Shown here: positions 31,077-39,692 of the stretch, piece after piece
Numbering within the stretch: position 1 is the stretch's first letter
Layout of the letters: each line of letters starts with the position of its first letter
Source: Pseudomonas sp. G.S.17
Lineage (GTDB): Bacteria > Pseudomonadota > Gammaproteobacteria > Pseudomonadales > Pseudomonadaceae
Length of the DNA stretch: 64,000 bases
Direction of reading: 5' to 3'
Assembly (NCBI RefSeq): GCF_038096165.1
Contig: NZ_CP151076.1
Location: forward strand, 1,302,001 to 1,366,000
The notes under the pieces: generated by a model
What the model saw: only the letters and a program-made list of their open reading frames with translations
Database searches by the model: none
What the model was told of the DNA's origin: nothing
Translations under genes and position numbers: made by a program

Positions 31077-31661
31077 ATGAAAAAACTTACTTTTGGTTTT
31101 ATGGCAGCAGGCGCATTGACGCTGGGTTTGGCGGGAACGGCGAATGCGGCAAACAACGGCAAACTGATCTTCAACGGCACTTTGACCAATATTTCCTGTG
31201 ACGTCTCTCCGGGTACGGGCACCGCGCCGGGTGTCAATCCGGGTGAAATCGCTGTCGATTTGGGTAACGTATCCTTCTCGGACATCGGCACTTCGTCGCA
31301 AAGTGAGCTGGCCACGGCCACGCCCATTCAGTTGCTGGTCAACTGCAGTGCCGGGGTTGACCAATACAACCTGGTGAAAATGCGCTTCTCCGCGCGTTCC
31401 GGCAGCGGCCTGGACAACAACGACGCCAAATTGCTGCGCACCACCGGCGCTGCGGATGGTGTCGGCATCGGTCTGCTCAACGCGGCCAACGAGATCATGG
31501 ACCTTGGCGGCACCGAAACCATCGACAAACCACTGATCAAGGATGGCGTGGGCGGTGCAACCGCCGAACTCAACTTCGGCGCGGTGTATGTGCTCAATGG
31601 CACCACAACCAACCCTGGCAATGCCGACGGCTTCATGCCTTTCGTTCTGGATTACGAGTAA
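31077..31661 (+). CDS. Chaperone-usher fimbrial major subunit
   Basis: The 194-aa pilin has a signal peptide MKKLTFGFMAAGALTLGLAGTANA. The mature protein begins NNGKLIFNGTLTNISC, with the disulfide cysteines near residues 42 and 92, and ends VLDYE, with the penultimate tyrosine used for donor-strand exchange. I start at the ATG at 31077 after AAGGAA; an upstream in-frame start would precede the signal peptide. It is the first gene of pilin-chaperone-usher-chaperone-adhesin, a Cup-like order. Confidence 0.88.
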   Translation: MKKLTFGFMAAGALTLGLAGTANAANNGKLIFNGTLTNISCDVSPGTGTAPGVNPGEIAVDLGNVSFSDIGTSSQSELATATPIQLLVNCSAGVDQYNLVKMRFSARSGSGLDNNDAKLLRTTGAADGVGIGLLNAANEIMDLGGTETIDKPLIKDGVGGATAELNFGAVYVLNGTTTNPGNADGFMPFVLDYE

Positions 31662-31722
31662 TCCAACAGGCGGGGCGAGTCTGACTCGTTCCGCCTCAAT
31701 CTGAACTCAAGGCGGCGCCTTC

Positions 31723-32460
31723 ATGATCGTTCCCCTTTACCGTTGCCTGGCATTGATCGCCGGTGTCTTGCTGGCGATCGACAGCCAGGCGGGCATCGTG
31801 CTCAACACCACGCGCGTGATTTATCCGGCCAAAGACAAGGAAGTCAGCTTCGGCGTACACAACACCGGCAACGCGGAAATTCTGTTGCAGAGCTGGCTTG
31901 AACCCAACGTGGAAAACCTCGATCCGGGCAACCTGCCTTTTGTCGTGACCCCGGCGCTGGCCCGCGTGCAGGGCGATGGCAAACAGCTGCTGCGGATTAT
32001 TTACGCGGGCGCCGACATGCCGCGGGATCGCGAGTCAGTGTTGTGGCTCAACGTGCAGGAAATTCCCCAGGCTGTTGCCGAGAACTCGTTGCAGGTGGCG
32101 ATTCGGCAGCGGATCAAAGTGTTTTTCCGGCCCGAAGGTCTGCCGGGCGAAGTCGCTCAAGCGCCGCAGGGTTTGCGCTGGCGAATCGAGTCGGCTGGTT
32201 TGCAGGTGGAAAATCCCGGGGCTTATCACGTGTCGATGGTCAGGCTTGAATTGCGCCAGGACGGCGCCATTCTGCTGAGCCAGGACGGCCAGATGATCGC
32301 GCCGGGACAGAGCATTCAGCTGCCGTTGAAGCATCCGCCAAAGCCTGCGCCGATCAATCTGGATTTCATCAGCATTAATGACTTCGGTGGCCAGGAGCCG
32401 TATCGCGCCGCTTTGAAGTCTGGGCAAACCGTCCAGGCCGAAGTGGCCGAACCGCGTTAG
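31723..32460 (+). CDS. Periplasmic fimbrial chaperone (PapD-like), first copy
   Basis: The 245-aa two-domain immunoglobulin-like chaperone carries pilin subunits to the usher. Its signal peptide ends near SQAG. The subunit-binding cleft is complete: Arg in TTRVIYPAKDKEVS (PapD R8 equivalent) and Lys in RQRIKVFFRPEGL (K112 equivalent). Other family motifs are LLQSWLEP and LWLNVQEIP. It is encoded between the pilin and the usher and should serve the major pilin. Confidence 0.92.
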   Translation: MIVPLYRCLALIAGVLLAIDSQAGIVLNTTRVIYPAKDKEVSFGVHNTGNAEILLQSWLEPNVENLDPGNLPFVVTPALARVQGDGKQLLRIIYAGADMPRDRESVLWLNVQEIPQAVAENSLQVAIRQRIKVFFRPEGLPGEVAQAPQGLRWRIESAGLQVENPGAYHVSMVRLELRQDGAILLSQDGQMIAPGQSIQLPLKHPPKPAPINLDFISINDFGGQEPYRAALKSGQTVQAEVAEPR

Positions 32461-32575
32461 CCGCAAAAACTGATTTTCCGTTTAGGGGCCGCGTCGTGCG
32501 CTGGCTCTGTCGTCATGCGTCTGCGTGAAGGGATTGCGCTGCGCGCTGAATGCCTGAATCGAGTGAAAACTGCTA

Positions 32576-35074
32576 ATGGAATGGCTTTATCTGAATACCA
32601 GGGAGTTCACCCCGCGACCCTTCATGGCTGGCGGGCTGGCGGGCTTGATGTTATTTGCGCCGCTGTCTTCGGCCGCCGACAGCAGCGATATGCCGACTGT
32701 GAAGTTCAATACCGCGTTCATCCAGGGCAGCGACCAGCCTCCGGAACTCACCGAGTTTCTGCGGGCCAACAGCGTACTGCCCGGCACGTATCGGGTGGAC
32801 ATTTACGTCAATCGGGCATTGAGCGGACGTCGCGACATCAGTTTCAACAAGAACACGGTTTCCGGCCGTGTCGAGCCGTGTCTGACGCTGCCGATGTTGC
32901 AGGCCTTCGGGCTCGATATAGAGCGACTGCCGGCGTCGCAGCAAAACTGTTTCGATCTGACGCAGATCGAGTTTGCCCGTGTCGATTACCAGCCCAATGC
33001 GTTGCGTCTGGATATCAGCGTGCCGCAAGCCTTGATGACCCGCAGCGCCAGAGGCTTTGTGTCGCCCGATCTGTGGGATGCGGGCGAGTCTGTGGGCTTC
33101 GTCAATTACAGCTTCAGCAGCAGCCGACGCCGCAATCGCCAGCGGGATGCCGATAACTATTACCTGGGCCTGCGCAACGGCATGAATCTCGGCGCATGGC
33201 GTCTGCGTAACGAATCTTCCCTGGCGTACGGCAGCGACCAGCCTTATCGCTTTCGCAGCAATCGCACCTTTGTGCAGCGCGATATCAGCACGCTCAAGAG
33301 CCAGCTGACCCTGGGCGAGACGTTCACCGATTCCCAGGTCTTCGACAGCGTGCGCTTCAAGGGTGCCGCGCTCAGTTCCGACGACGGCATGCTGCCCGAC
33401 AGCGAGCGCATCTTTGCCCCGGTGATTCGTGGCGTCGCCGAAACCAATGCCGCAGTGGAAGTCCGGCAGAACGACTTCCTGCTGTACAGCGGCAACGTTT
33501 CCCCAGGGCCATTTGAAATCACCGATATCTATCCCAGTGGCGCCAATGGCGATCTGCAAGTCACGATCATCGAGGCCGATGGCCGTCGGCGCTCGTTCAC
33601 CCAGGCGTACGCCGCGCTGCCGATCATGGTGCCGCAAGGGGCGTTGCGTTTCAGCCTGGCGGCCGGGCAACTGGACGACAACGGCAATAATCCCGAATCG
33701 CCGACCTTTGCCAGCGCAGCCTTGATCTATGGGGTGTCGGAGCGGATCACCGGCTTTGGCGGCTTGCAAGTGGCCGAAGATTATCAGGCCAGTAACCTCG
33801 GCGCGGGGGTCAATACCGGGTTCGGCGCGCTGTCTGCCGATGTCACGCAATCGATCAGCGAGCTGCGCAACGAAAGTCGCGTCGGGCAAAGCCTGCGCCT
33901 GCGTTACGCCAATACGCTGGACGTTACCAACACCACGCTGGCAATCGCCGGTTATCGCTATTCGACCGAAAAATATCGGTCGCTCAATGAGCATGTCGAC
34001 GAGCTTGGCAACATTGCCCGGCGGCTTTCGGCAGGGCGCGCCAAGGACCGTTTCGAGCTGACGGTCACCCAGGCGTTCGCCGATCCGTCCGGCAGCCTGA
34101 GCCTGACCGCCTCGGAACAGCGTTACTGGAATTTGCCCGGCAAGACCCGCCAGTTTTATCTGGCGTGGAACGCCACGTGGCGCAGCCTCAGTTACAACCT
34201 GTCGCTGGAAAGCAATCGCGAGGTGGGCGGTGCGCTGGAGGGCGACAGCGATCAGCGGATTGCCCTGAGCGTGACGATGCCGCTGGGTTCCAGCCCAGGT
34301 TCGTCGCGGCTGTCGTTCAATGGTGTGCGTGACAGTTCGGGGGATTACAACACGCAAGCCGGACTCAACGGCCAGGTGCTGGATCAACGCAGTACGTTCT
34401 ATTCGGTTCAGCTCGGTCAGGACAACCGCTCCGGCAGCTTCGGCTCCGGCAAAGTCAGCACCACCGCACCCTTCGGTCGTTTCGAGGCCGGTTACAGCCA
34501 GGGCCGGGATTACGACGCATTGAGCCTGAGCGCGGCCGGATCGTTGCTGGCCCATGCGGGCGGGATCAATTTTGGCCAGTCGCTGGGCGAGACTTTTGCC
34601 CTCATCGAAGTCCCCGCCGTCAGTGGCGCCAGGCTCACCAGTTTCAATAACGTCGAGACCGCCGCCAACGGTTACGCGGTGCTGCCTTACGCGCAGCCGT
34701 ATCGCAGCAACTGGGTCAGCCTCGATACCCGGCAGTTGGGCGCCGATGTCGATCTGGGGAATGCAATCACCCAGATTGTGCCGCGTCGTGGCGCGATGCC
34801 GGTGGTGCGGTTCAAGGCGTCGGTGGGGCGCCGGGTGCAATTCGAGCTGGTCCGCGCCGATGGCAGCAAGGTGCCGTTGGGCGCCAGTGTTGAAAATGCC
34901 GAAGGCAAGTCGCTGGCAGTGGTCGATCCCACCGGACGCGCCTTGGTGCTCAGCGATCAGGACAGCGGCGAATTGCAGGTGAAGTGGACCGGCAACCAAT
35001 GTCGCGCGCCGTTTGCCTTGCCGGAAAAAGACCCGCAACGCGCCTATGAACGCGTCAAGGTGATGTGCCAATGA
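32576..35074 (+). CDS. Outer-membrane fimbrial usher
   Basis: The 832-aa FimD/PapC-type usher is the outer-membrane assembly pore. The signal peptide ends at LSSAAD (near residue 35), followed by the N-terminal chaperone-binding domain (VKFNTAFIQGSDQ). A 24-strand barrel with the plug motif GDLQVTIIEADG follows, then C-terminal domains with a cysteine pair ending VKMCQ. The ATG at 32576 has only a weak ribosome site. It overlaps the next chaperone by an ATGA junction. Confidence 0.93.
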   Translation: MEWLYLNTREFTPRPFMAGGLAGLMLFAPLSSAADSSDMPTVKFNTAFIQGSDQPPELTEFLRANSVLPGTYRVDIYVNRALSGRRDISFNKNTVSGRVEPCLTLPMLQAFGLDIERLPASQQNCFDLTQIEFARVDYQPNALRLDISVPQALMTRSARGFVSPDLWDAGESVGFVNYSFSSSRRRNRQRDADNYYLGLRNGMNLGAWRLRNESSLAYGSDQPYRFRSNRTFVQRDISTLKSQLTLGETFTDSQVFDSVRFKGAALSSDDGMLPDSERIFAPVIRGVAETNAAVEVRQNDFLLYSGNVSPGPFEITDIYPSGANGDLQVTIIEADGRRRSFTQAYAALPIMVPQGALRFSLAAGQLDDNGNNPESPTFASAALIYGVSERITGFGGLQVAEDYQASNLGAGVNTGFGALSADVTQSISELRNESRVGQSLRLRYANTLDVTNTTLAIAGYRYSTEKYRSLNEHVDELGNIARRLSAGRAKDRFELTVTQAFADPSGSLSLTASEQRYWNLPGKTRQFYLAWNATWRSLSYNLSLESNREVGGALEGDSDQRIALSVTMPLGSSPGSSRLSFNGVRDSSGDYNTQAGLNGQVLDQRSTFYSVQLGQDNRSGSFGSGKVSTTAPFGRFEAGYSQGRDYDALSLSAAGSLLAHAGGINFGQSLGETFALIEVPAVSGARLTSFNNVETAANGYAVLPYAQPYRSNWVSLDTRQLGADVDLGNAITQIVPRRGAMPVVRFKASVGRRVQFELVRADGSKVPLGASVENAEGKSLAVVDPTGRALVLSDQDSGELQVKWTGNQCRAPFALPEKDPQRAYERVKVMCQ

Positions 35075-35850
35075 ATCGTCCGGTGTTGTGGATCGTGGTG
35101 GTTTATCTGTTCTTGACCCTGTTGATCTCGGTGCCGGTCCTGAAAGCCTTCGGCGCGGTTTCCCTGACCGGCACACGCTTGATTTTCGATGGGCGCTTTG
35201 CCGAGGTCAGCATTGCGGTGACCAACCGCAGCGACCATCAGGTGTTGATTCAAGCCTGGCTGACCGATGCCCGCGATGACGATGGCGATCCCGGCAATGC
35301 CGGCGGCGAACTGCCTTTTGTGCTGACGCCGCACCTGTCGCAACTGGACGGGCAGGGCAAACAGGTGTTGCGCCTGCTGTATCAGGGCAGTGGCATTGCT
35401 CAGGACCGGGAAACGCTGCTGCACCTGTATGTGCTGGAAATCCCTCGCCGCGTCGAAGGCCGGAATCAGCTGAGCATCGCCATTCGCCAGCGCATCAATG
35501 TGTTTTATCGGCCTCGCGGGTTGCCCGGCGATCCGGCTGAAACCCCGAGCCTGTTGCGCTGGACCTGGCCTGCAAACGGCCCGCTGCGCATCAGCAATCC
35601 CACAGCGTTTCACGCCGCCCTGCAAAACGTGAAGGTGGGCGGCGTCGAACTCAGTGATTACCTGTTGCTGGCGCCGGGCGCGAACCATGAGTTTGCCCTG
35701 CCAGCGTCAAGTCCGCGCCCGCAACACCTGTCGTTCAGCTCGCTCACCGATTACGGCGCAGCGCGGGCCTGGTGCGGCCAAATCAACGAGCACGAGCCCG
35801 TAAACGCTCGCTTGCTCGACCCTGTTTTTCAACAGCCAAAGGAATGCTGA
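35071..35850 (+). CDS. Periplasmic fimbrial chaperone, second copy, cleft Lys replaced
   Basis: The 259-aa PapD-like chaperone has an N-terminal hydrophobic signal (LWIVVVYLFLTLLISVPVL). The cleft arginine is kept (TGTRLIFDGRFAEVS). The position of the normally invariant lysine is asparagine: RQRINVFYRPRGL against RQRIKVFFRPEGL in the first copy, codon AAT. Its ATG overlaps the usher stop. A distinct partner, perhaps the adhesin encoded next, is likely. The substitution could weaken subunit binding or reflect specialisation. Confidence 0.9.
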   Translation: MNRPVLWIVVVYLFLTLLISVPVLKAFGAVSLTGTRLIFDGRFAEVSIAVTNRSDHQVLIQAWLTDARDDDGDPGNAGGELPFVLTPHLSQLDGQGKQVLRLLYQGSGIAQDRETLLHLYVLEIPRRVEGRNQLSIAIRQRINVFYRPRGLPGDPAETPSLLRWTWPANGPLRISNPTAFHAALQNVKVGGVELSDYLLLAPGANHEFALPASSPRPQHLSFSSLTDYGAARAWCGQINEHEPVNARLLDPVFQQPKEC

Positions 35851-35852
35851 TC

Positions 35853-36851
35853 ATGAATCGTCCCCATCACCCGCGCTGGTGTCAGCTGCTGTTCGTGGCA
35901 CTGTTGTTGAGTCCGGCCAGCTGTTTTGCCTTGGTCTGCAAAACCCAGGGCTCGGGTCAGACGCTGATTCGCGATAATCTGGACAGCAGCGTGGCGATCC
36001 CGGCCACGCTGCCGGATGGCGACATTGTCTGGCGCTCGCCGCGACACGACATTCAGGTCGAATGCGCCAAGGACTCTATGCCACAAGTGCGGGAAGAAAT
36101 CTTCGTCTACCTCAACCCGGATAATCAGCAGATCGGCCAGGGCATTCGCTCCGGCCTGACGTTGGCGGGCATCGATCACCTGCAAAACGGCGGGCGGATT
36201 GCGACCGGTCAATTCCTGCCGGTGTGTCATGAGAGCCCGTCGAATATCGCGGCCTGCCCCAAAGTGACGTTCAATCTGGGCTTCTCGATGTTCATCCAGA
36301 AATTCGGACCCACGCCGCCGTCCGGCGTTGCCAGTGAGCTGCTGGACTATCGGCTGTTCCAGCTCGACGGTGTCACCGGCCCCAATCCGTTGCCCGGGCA
36401 GAACCTCAGCTACATGATCAATAACCTGAGTGGGTTACGTTTTGTGGCCTGCGACGCCGAGCTGCAAATCGTGCCCGAGACCGTCGAATTTGGGGCCATC
36501 GGCATTCAGCAGGTGGCCGTGGGGAAAGTCATCGACCGCCGACCGTTTTCCCTGACCACGCGGCGATCCTGCGATTCGCCGTTCAGCCTCGGTGCGCGAT
36601 TCAAGCCTGTCACGGGCACGTTGGCGGGGGATTTTCTGATTCCTGCGGCCAATAACGCGGTGGGCATCCGCATCGTCAATGGCCTGGACAACGCGATGCT
36701 GCGCTACAACGAGCCATTCCATCTGGCGGATATGCTCAATGATGTTTCGTCCGCGAGTGCGGACTTCAATGCAGAGTTGGTCTGGCAGACGTCGCGACCC
36801 AAAGCCGGGCCATTCGAGGCCGAGGTGATGGTGGATCTGTTTTACAAATAG
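35853..36851 (+). CDS. Fimbrial tip adhesin/subunit
   Basis: The 332-aa secreted protein has a signal peptide MNRPHHPRWCQLLFVALLLSPASCFA. An N-terminal receptor-binding-like region and a C-terminal pilin domain (VEFGAIGIQQVAVGKVIDRRPF and onward, ending MVDLFYK) give the two-domain layout of chaperone-usher tip adhesins. AAAGGA lies 10 bases before the ATG at 35853. An ATG at 35844 is too close to it. It is the last gene of the operon; the receptor is unknown. Confidence 0.82.
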   Translation: MNRPHHPRWCQLLFVALLLSPASCFALVCKTQGSGQTLIRDNLDSSVAIPATLPDGDIVWRSPRHDIQVECAKDSMPQVREEIFVYLNPDNQQIGQGIRSGLTLAGIDHLQNGGRIATGQFLPVCHESPSNIAACPKVTFNLGFSMFIQKFGPTPPSGVASELLDYRLFQLDGVTGPNPLPGQNLSYMINNLSGLRFVACDAELQIVPETVEFGAIGIQQVAVGKVIDRRPFSLTTRRSCDSPFSLGARFKPVTGTLAGDFLIPAANNAVGIRIVNGLDNAMLRYNEPFHLADMLNDVSSASADFNAELVWQTSRPKAGPFEAEVMVDLFYK

Positions 36852-36953
36852 CGTTTGCCGATGGGAGGTGAGGGGCTGTGCAGGCGGGTCGCGAGGGATT
36901 CAGGTATGCTGCGCGGCCGTTCGACGACCCATTCCCAATTTCTGGAGCCTTCC

Positions 36954-37175
36954 ATGACTTCTACTGACCAAACACCTGCTCCTGAAACCGTCGTCGATGA
37001 TGCGGCCACAGACAAGAAAACCGCGATTCCAGCGTTCAGCTTCCCGTTCAAGCCTGCCGATTTCGCGCAGAACAAGAACGATCAGCCCTGGTATCAGCAA
37101 TCGAACAAATCCGGCCACCACAAAACCCCGGGCGTCGCGCCGCACGGCACGCGCAAGACGATGGGCAAGCGCTGA
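36954..37175 (+). CDS. Small conserved hypothetical protein
   Basis: The 73-aa soluble protein has a proline/threonine-rich N-terminus, then FSFPFKPADFAQNKNDQPWYQQSNKSGHHKTPGVAPHGTRK, a basic tail seen in small Pseudomonas hypotheticals. There are no membrane segments or known domain. The ATG at 36954 follows CTGGAG. It has its own promoter region after the fimbrial cluster. Confidence 0.65.
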   Translation: MTSTDQTPAPETVVDDAATDKKTAIPAFSFPFKPADFAQNKNDQPWYQQSNKSGHHKTPGVAPHGTRKTMGKR

Positions 37176-37200
37176 TCCAGTCGCGATTCTGTGGGAGCAA

Positions 37201-37900
37201 CGGAACGCCTTGATGCCCGTAGGACCGGATTCATCCGGGAGGGCGTCGGCACGGCCAGCACATCTGCGGCGTGTGAAAACCTTTCGCGAGCAAGCTCGCT
37301 CCCACAAATTTGCGTCCAACGGAACGCCTTGATGCCCGTAGGACCGGATTCATCCGGGAGGGCGTCGGCATGGGCAACACCTCTGCGGCGTGTGAAAACC
37401 TTTCGCAAGCAAGCTCGCTCCCACAAATTTGCGTCCAACCAAACGCCTTGATGCCCGTAGGACCGGATTCATCCGGGAGGGCGTCGGCTCGGGCAACACC
37501 TCTGCGGCGTGTGAAAACCTTTCGCGAGCAAGCTCGCTCCCACAAATTTGCGTCCAACGAAACGCCTTGATGCCCGTAGGACCGGATTCATCCGGGAGGG
37601 CGTCGGCTCGGGCAACACCTCTGCGGCGTGTGAAAACCTTTCGCGAGCAAGCTCGCTCCCACAAATTTGCGTCCAACGGAACGCCTTGATGCCCGTATTA
37701 CCGGATTCATCCGGGAGGGCGTCGGCTCGGGCAACACCTCTGCGGCGTCTGAAAACCTTTCGCGAGCAAGCTCGCTCCCACAAATTTGCGTCCAACCAAA
37801 CGCCTTGATGCCCGTAGGACCGGATTCATCCGGGAGGGCGTCGGCACGGGCAACACATCCGTGGCGTGTGAAAACCTTTCGCGAGCAAGCCACGCTCCAA
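37201..37900. repeat. Six tandem 119-bp units, each with two REP types
   Basis: AACGCCTTGATGCCCGTA recurs at 37204, 37323, 37442, 37561, 37680 and 37799, an exact 119-bp period. Each unit contains a GTAGGACCGGATTCATCCGGGAGGGCG hairpin and a CGCGAGCAAGCTCGCTCCCAC hairpin in fixed order. Units differ by a few bases; the fifth has TATTACC in place of TAGGACC, and the last diverges in its second REP. The array opens long frames on both strands, which are repeat artefacts. It lies between two convergently oriented genes. Confidence 0.95.
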
Positions 37901-37909
37901 CGGACTGTG

Positions 37910-38659
37910 TCAGGCCTGCAGCGGAATGAACATATACCCCTGCGGCTCGCTGAACAGCACATTGGCGCCCGCCGCTTGTAGCCTGTCGGTCACCGCTTCC
38001 CCGGCAACGTGAAAGCTCCAGCCCTCGTGTTCGGACGGACAATCGGCACCTTCAAGCACCTGCACCGCCGCTCCGGCAAAAACGCTCATGTCAGGCAGAT
38101 ACGCCACAAAACCGTTGCCTTTGAGCGCCGTGGTGCGGATCCCCAGTTGCTGACAAATGGCTTGCTTGGCGACGATGTCATCCCGGTCGGCCTGGCGCGA
38201 TTGTTCGATCAGTGCCATCAGCTGCGTATCGACCAGTTGGCCGCCAACGATCAGGTCCGGCCCCTGTTCCCAGGATTGCGGCGGACAGTCCTTGGACTCT
38301 GGTCGAAGGGGGATATGCGGATTGATTTCCATCGGATAGATACGGCACACCAGCGGCCGACGCTCATAGATGCGGCAGAGATTTTCCGCGTCAAGATTCC
38401 GACAAGGACCGACGTTGTAGGCGGCGAAGGTGATGGCTACATGGACTTCGGCTGCACCGCTGGCAACCACTGTCGAGCGGCGCAAAGCATGCTTCAGCTG
38501 GGCGGGGTCAACGCCATAACCATCCGCCAGAAACGCCTCGGTCAGAACGATCACTGTGCCGCCATCGGCCGCCCAGTGCATGGCTTCGGTGAGTGTCAGG
38601 GGGACGTGGTGGTCGTTGCAGCAACGGCCACAACCGACGCAGGAAAACTGGGTGTTCAT
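37910..38659 (-). CDS. YkgJ-family cysteine-cluster protein
   Basis: The 249-aa cytoplasmic protein begins MNTQFSCVGCGRCCNDHHVPLT. The CxxCxxCC cluster and later GPCRNLD, ENLCRIYERRPLVCRIYP and KDCPP cysteines fit the YkgJ/Flin-type zinc- or iron-cluster family of unknown activity. I favour the ATG at 38659. A GTG at 38716 would add 19 unconserved-looking residues without a ribosome site. Confidence 0.75.
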   Translation of the reverse strand: MNTQFSCVGCGRCCNDHHVPLTLTEAMHWAADGGTVIVLTEAFLADGYGVDPAQLKHALRRSTVVASGAAEVHVAITFAAYNVGPCRNLDAENLCRIYERRPLVCRIYPMEINPHIPLRPESKDCPPQSWEQGPDLIVGGQLVDTQLMALIEQSRQADRDDIVAKQAICQQLGIRTTALKGNGFVAYLPDMSVFAGAAVQVLEGADCPSEHEGWSFHVAGEAVTDRLQAAGANVLFSEPQGYMFIPLQA

Positions 38660-38787
38660 TGGCAAACGATCCGTCATGACTGGCGCGGAACAGTGCGGCA
38701 AGAACTGGTTGCTCACACGGCATAGACAAAGGTCGAAGCAAGTTACGCGCCAGTGACTGCGACGATCGCTGGCCGGTCATTGGGGCG

Positions 38788-39120
38788 TCACTTCTTCGGC
38801 GTTGGTTTGAGCGTATTCCACTCGGTCACCGTCGCCTTTTTGCTATGGCGGTTGTACAGGCACAGCTCGGCGCCGGGTTGATTCTTCATGTGTGGCTGCG
38901 GATAACGGCCTTCGAGCATCAGCGCTTCGTAGCCGACGCTGTCGTCAAAACCCGCTTTACCGGAAGGTTTGACGCTCTTGAGCTGGCTGGCCTTGATGCA
39001 GCTGTCGACCACTGCCTTGTCCAGCGCTTTCCAGGCATCGGTGCTTGAAGCATGGGCCTGGCCGGCGATAGCGATCAGGGCAAGCAGTAACGCGGAGGCT
39101 GATTTCATGTCCATGTCCAT
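38788..39120 (-). CDS. Small secreted protein, function unknown
   Basis: The 110-aa protein has a signal peptide (MKSASALLLALIAIAGQAHA preceded by MDMD). The mature 85-residue basic part has two cysteines, in VVDSCIKAS and ELCLYNRH, that could pair. Start codons at 39120, 39114 and 39108 cannot be separated; GGAC repeats lie before each. No known domain recognised. Confidence 0.6.
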   Translation of the reverse strand: MDMDMKSASALLLALIAIAGQAHASSTDAWKALDKAVVDSCIKASQLKSVKPSGKAGFDDSVGYEALMLEGRYPQPHMKNQPGAELCLYNRHSKKATVTEWNTLKPTPKK

Positions 39121-39153
39121 TGGTCTTGTTGGGGGCGACCGAATTATGTCAGA

Positions 39154-39624
39154 TCAGGCCAGATCGGACTCGATCATTGCCGAGCGCTGCACGTAGCGCA
39201 TTCCGGCTTTTTCATAAAGCCGTCGGGCATCGAGGTTGTTTTCCATGACTTTCAGGTCCACCCAGCCTTCGCCGCGCAAGCCGAACGTGTGGAAGCCATG
39301 ATTGAGCAGAGCCAGCGCGGTGCCTTGACGGCGGGCGCGAGGATGAACGACCAGATCCTTGATGAATGCGCTGGTCCAGCAGTGCATGACGCCCACCAGA
39401 CCTGATTCGTCCGACGCGGTAAAACACAGGCTCGGATCAAACTCGGGATCGGTGTGCAGGGCGCGCAGCCAGGTTGGATAATCGGTCACGCTGCCGCCGC
39501 CGTTTTGATAGCCCAGGATCAGCAACTGATGAATCTGCATCGCGTCTTCGGGCGCAAAGCCCTGCCGAACCTGTTGACTGGCAGGGGCGATGCTCGGGTG
39601 GTTGCCTTGCAGATCCCGACGCAT
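39154..39624 (-). CDS. GNAT-family N-acetyltransferase
   Basis: The 156-aa protein has the acetyl-CoA-binding segment HPRARRQGTALALLNHGF near residues 100-117 and a C-terminal RRLYEKAGMRYVQRSAMIE, typical of GNAT enzymes. The ATG at 39624 (MRRDLQGN) is the best start. The open frame continues upstream through cheV only by chance. Acceptor substrate unknown. Confidence 0.75.
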   Translation of the reverse strand: MRRDLQGNHPSIAPASQQVRQGFAPEDAMQIHQLLILGYQNGGGSVTDYPTWLRALHTDPEFDPSLCFTASDESGLVGVMHCWTSAFIKDLVVHPRARRQGTALALLNHGFHTFGLRGEGWVDLKVMENNLDARRLYEKAGMRYVQRSAMIESDLA

Positions 39625-39692
39625 CAGCCAGCAATGCCGGTCCGAGCTGCCGAGGGGATCGGCAGCAAGTCGGGTTTGCTGGTTTTGCCAGA

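Noticed and set aside
37201..37900. Regular repeats considered as a CRISPR array
   Set aside because: The whole 119-bp period is conserved, there are no unique spacers, and each unit consists of REP hairpins; no cas genes.
37191..38042. Repeated 86- and 108-codon frames on both strands
   Set aside because: They are produced by the 119-bp tandem REP units; the same peptide recurs with each copy.
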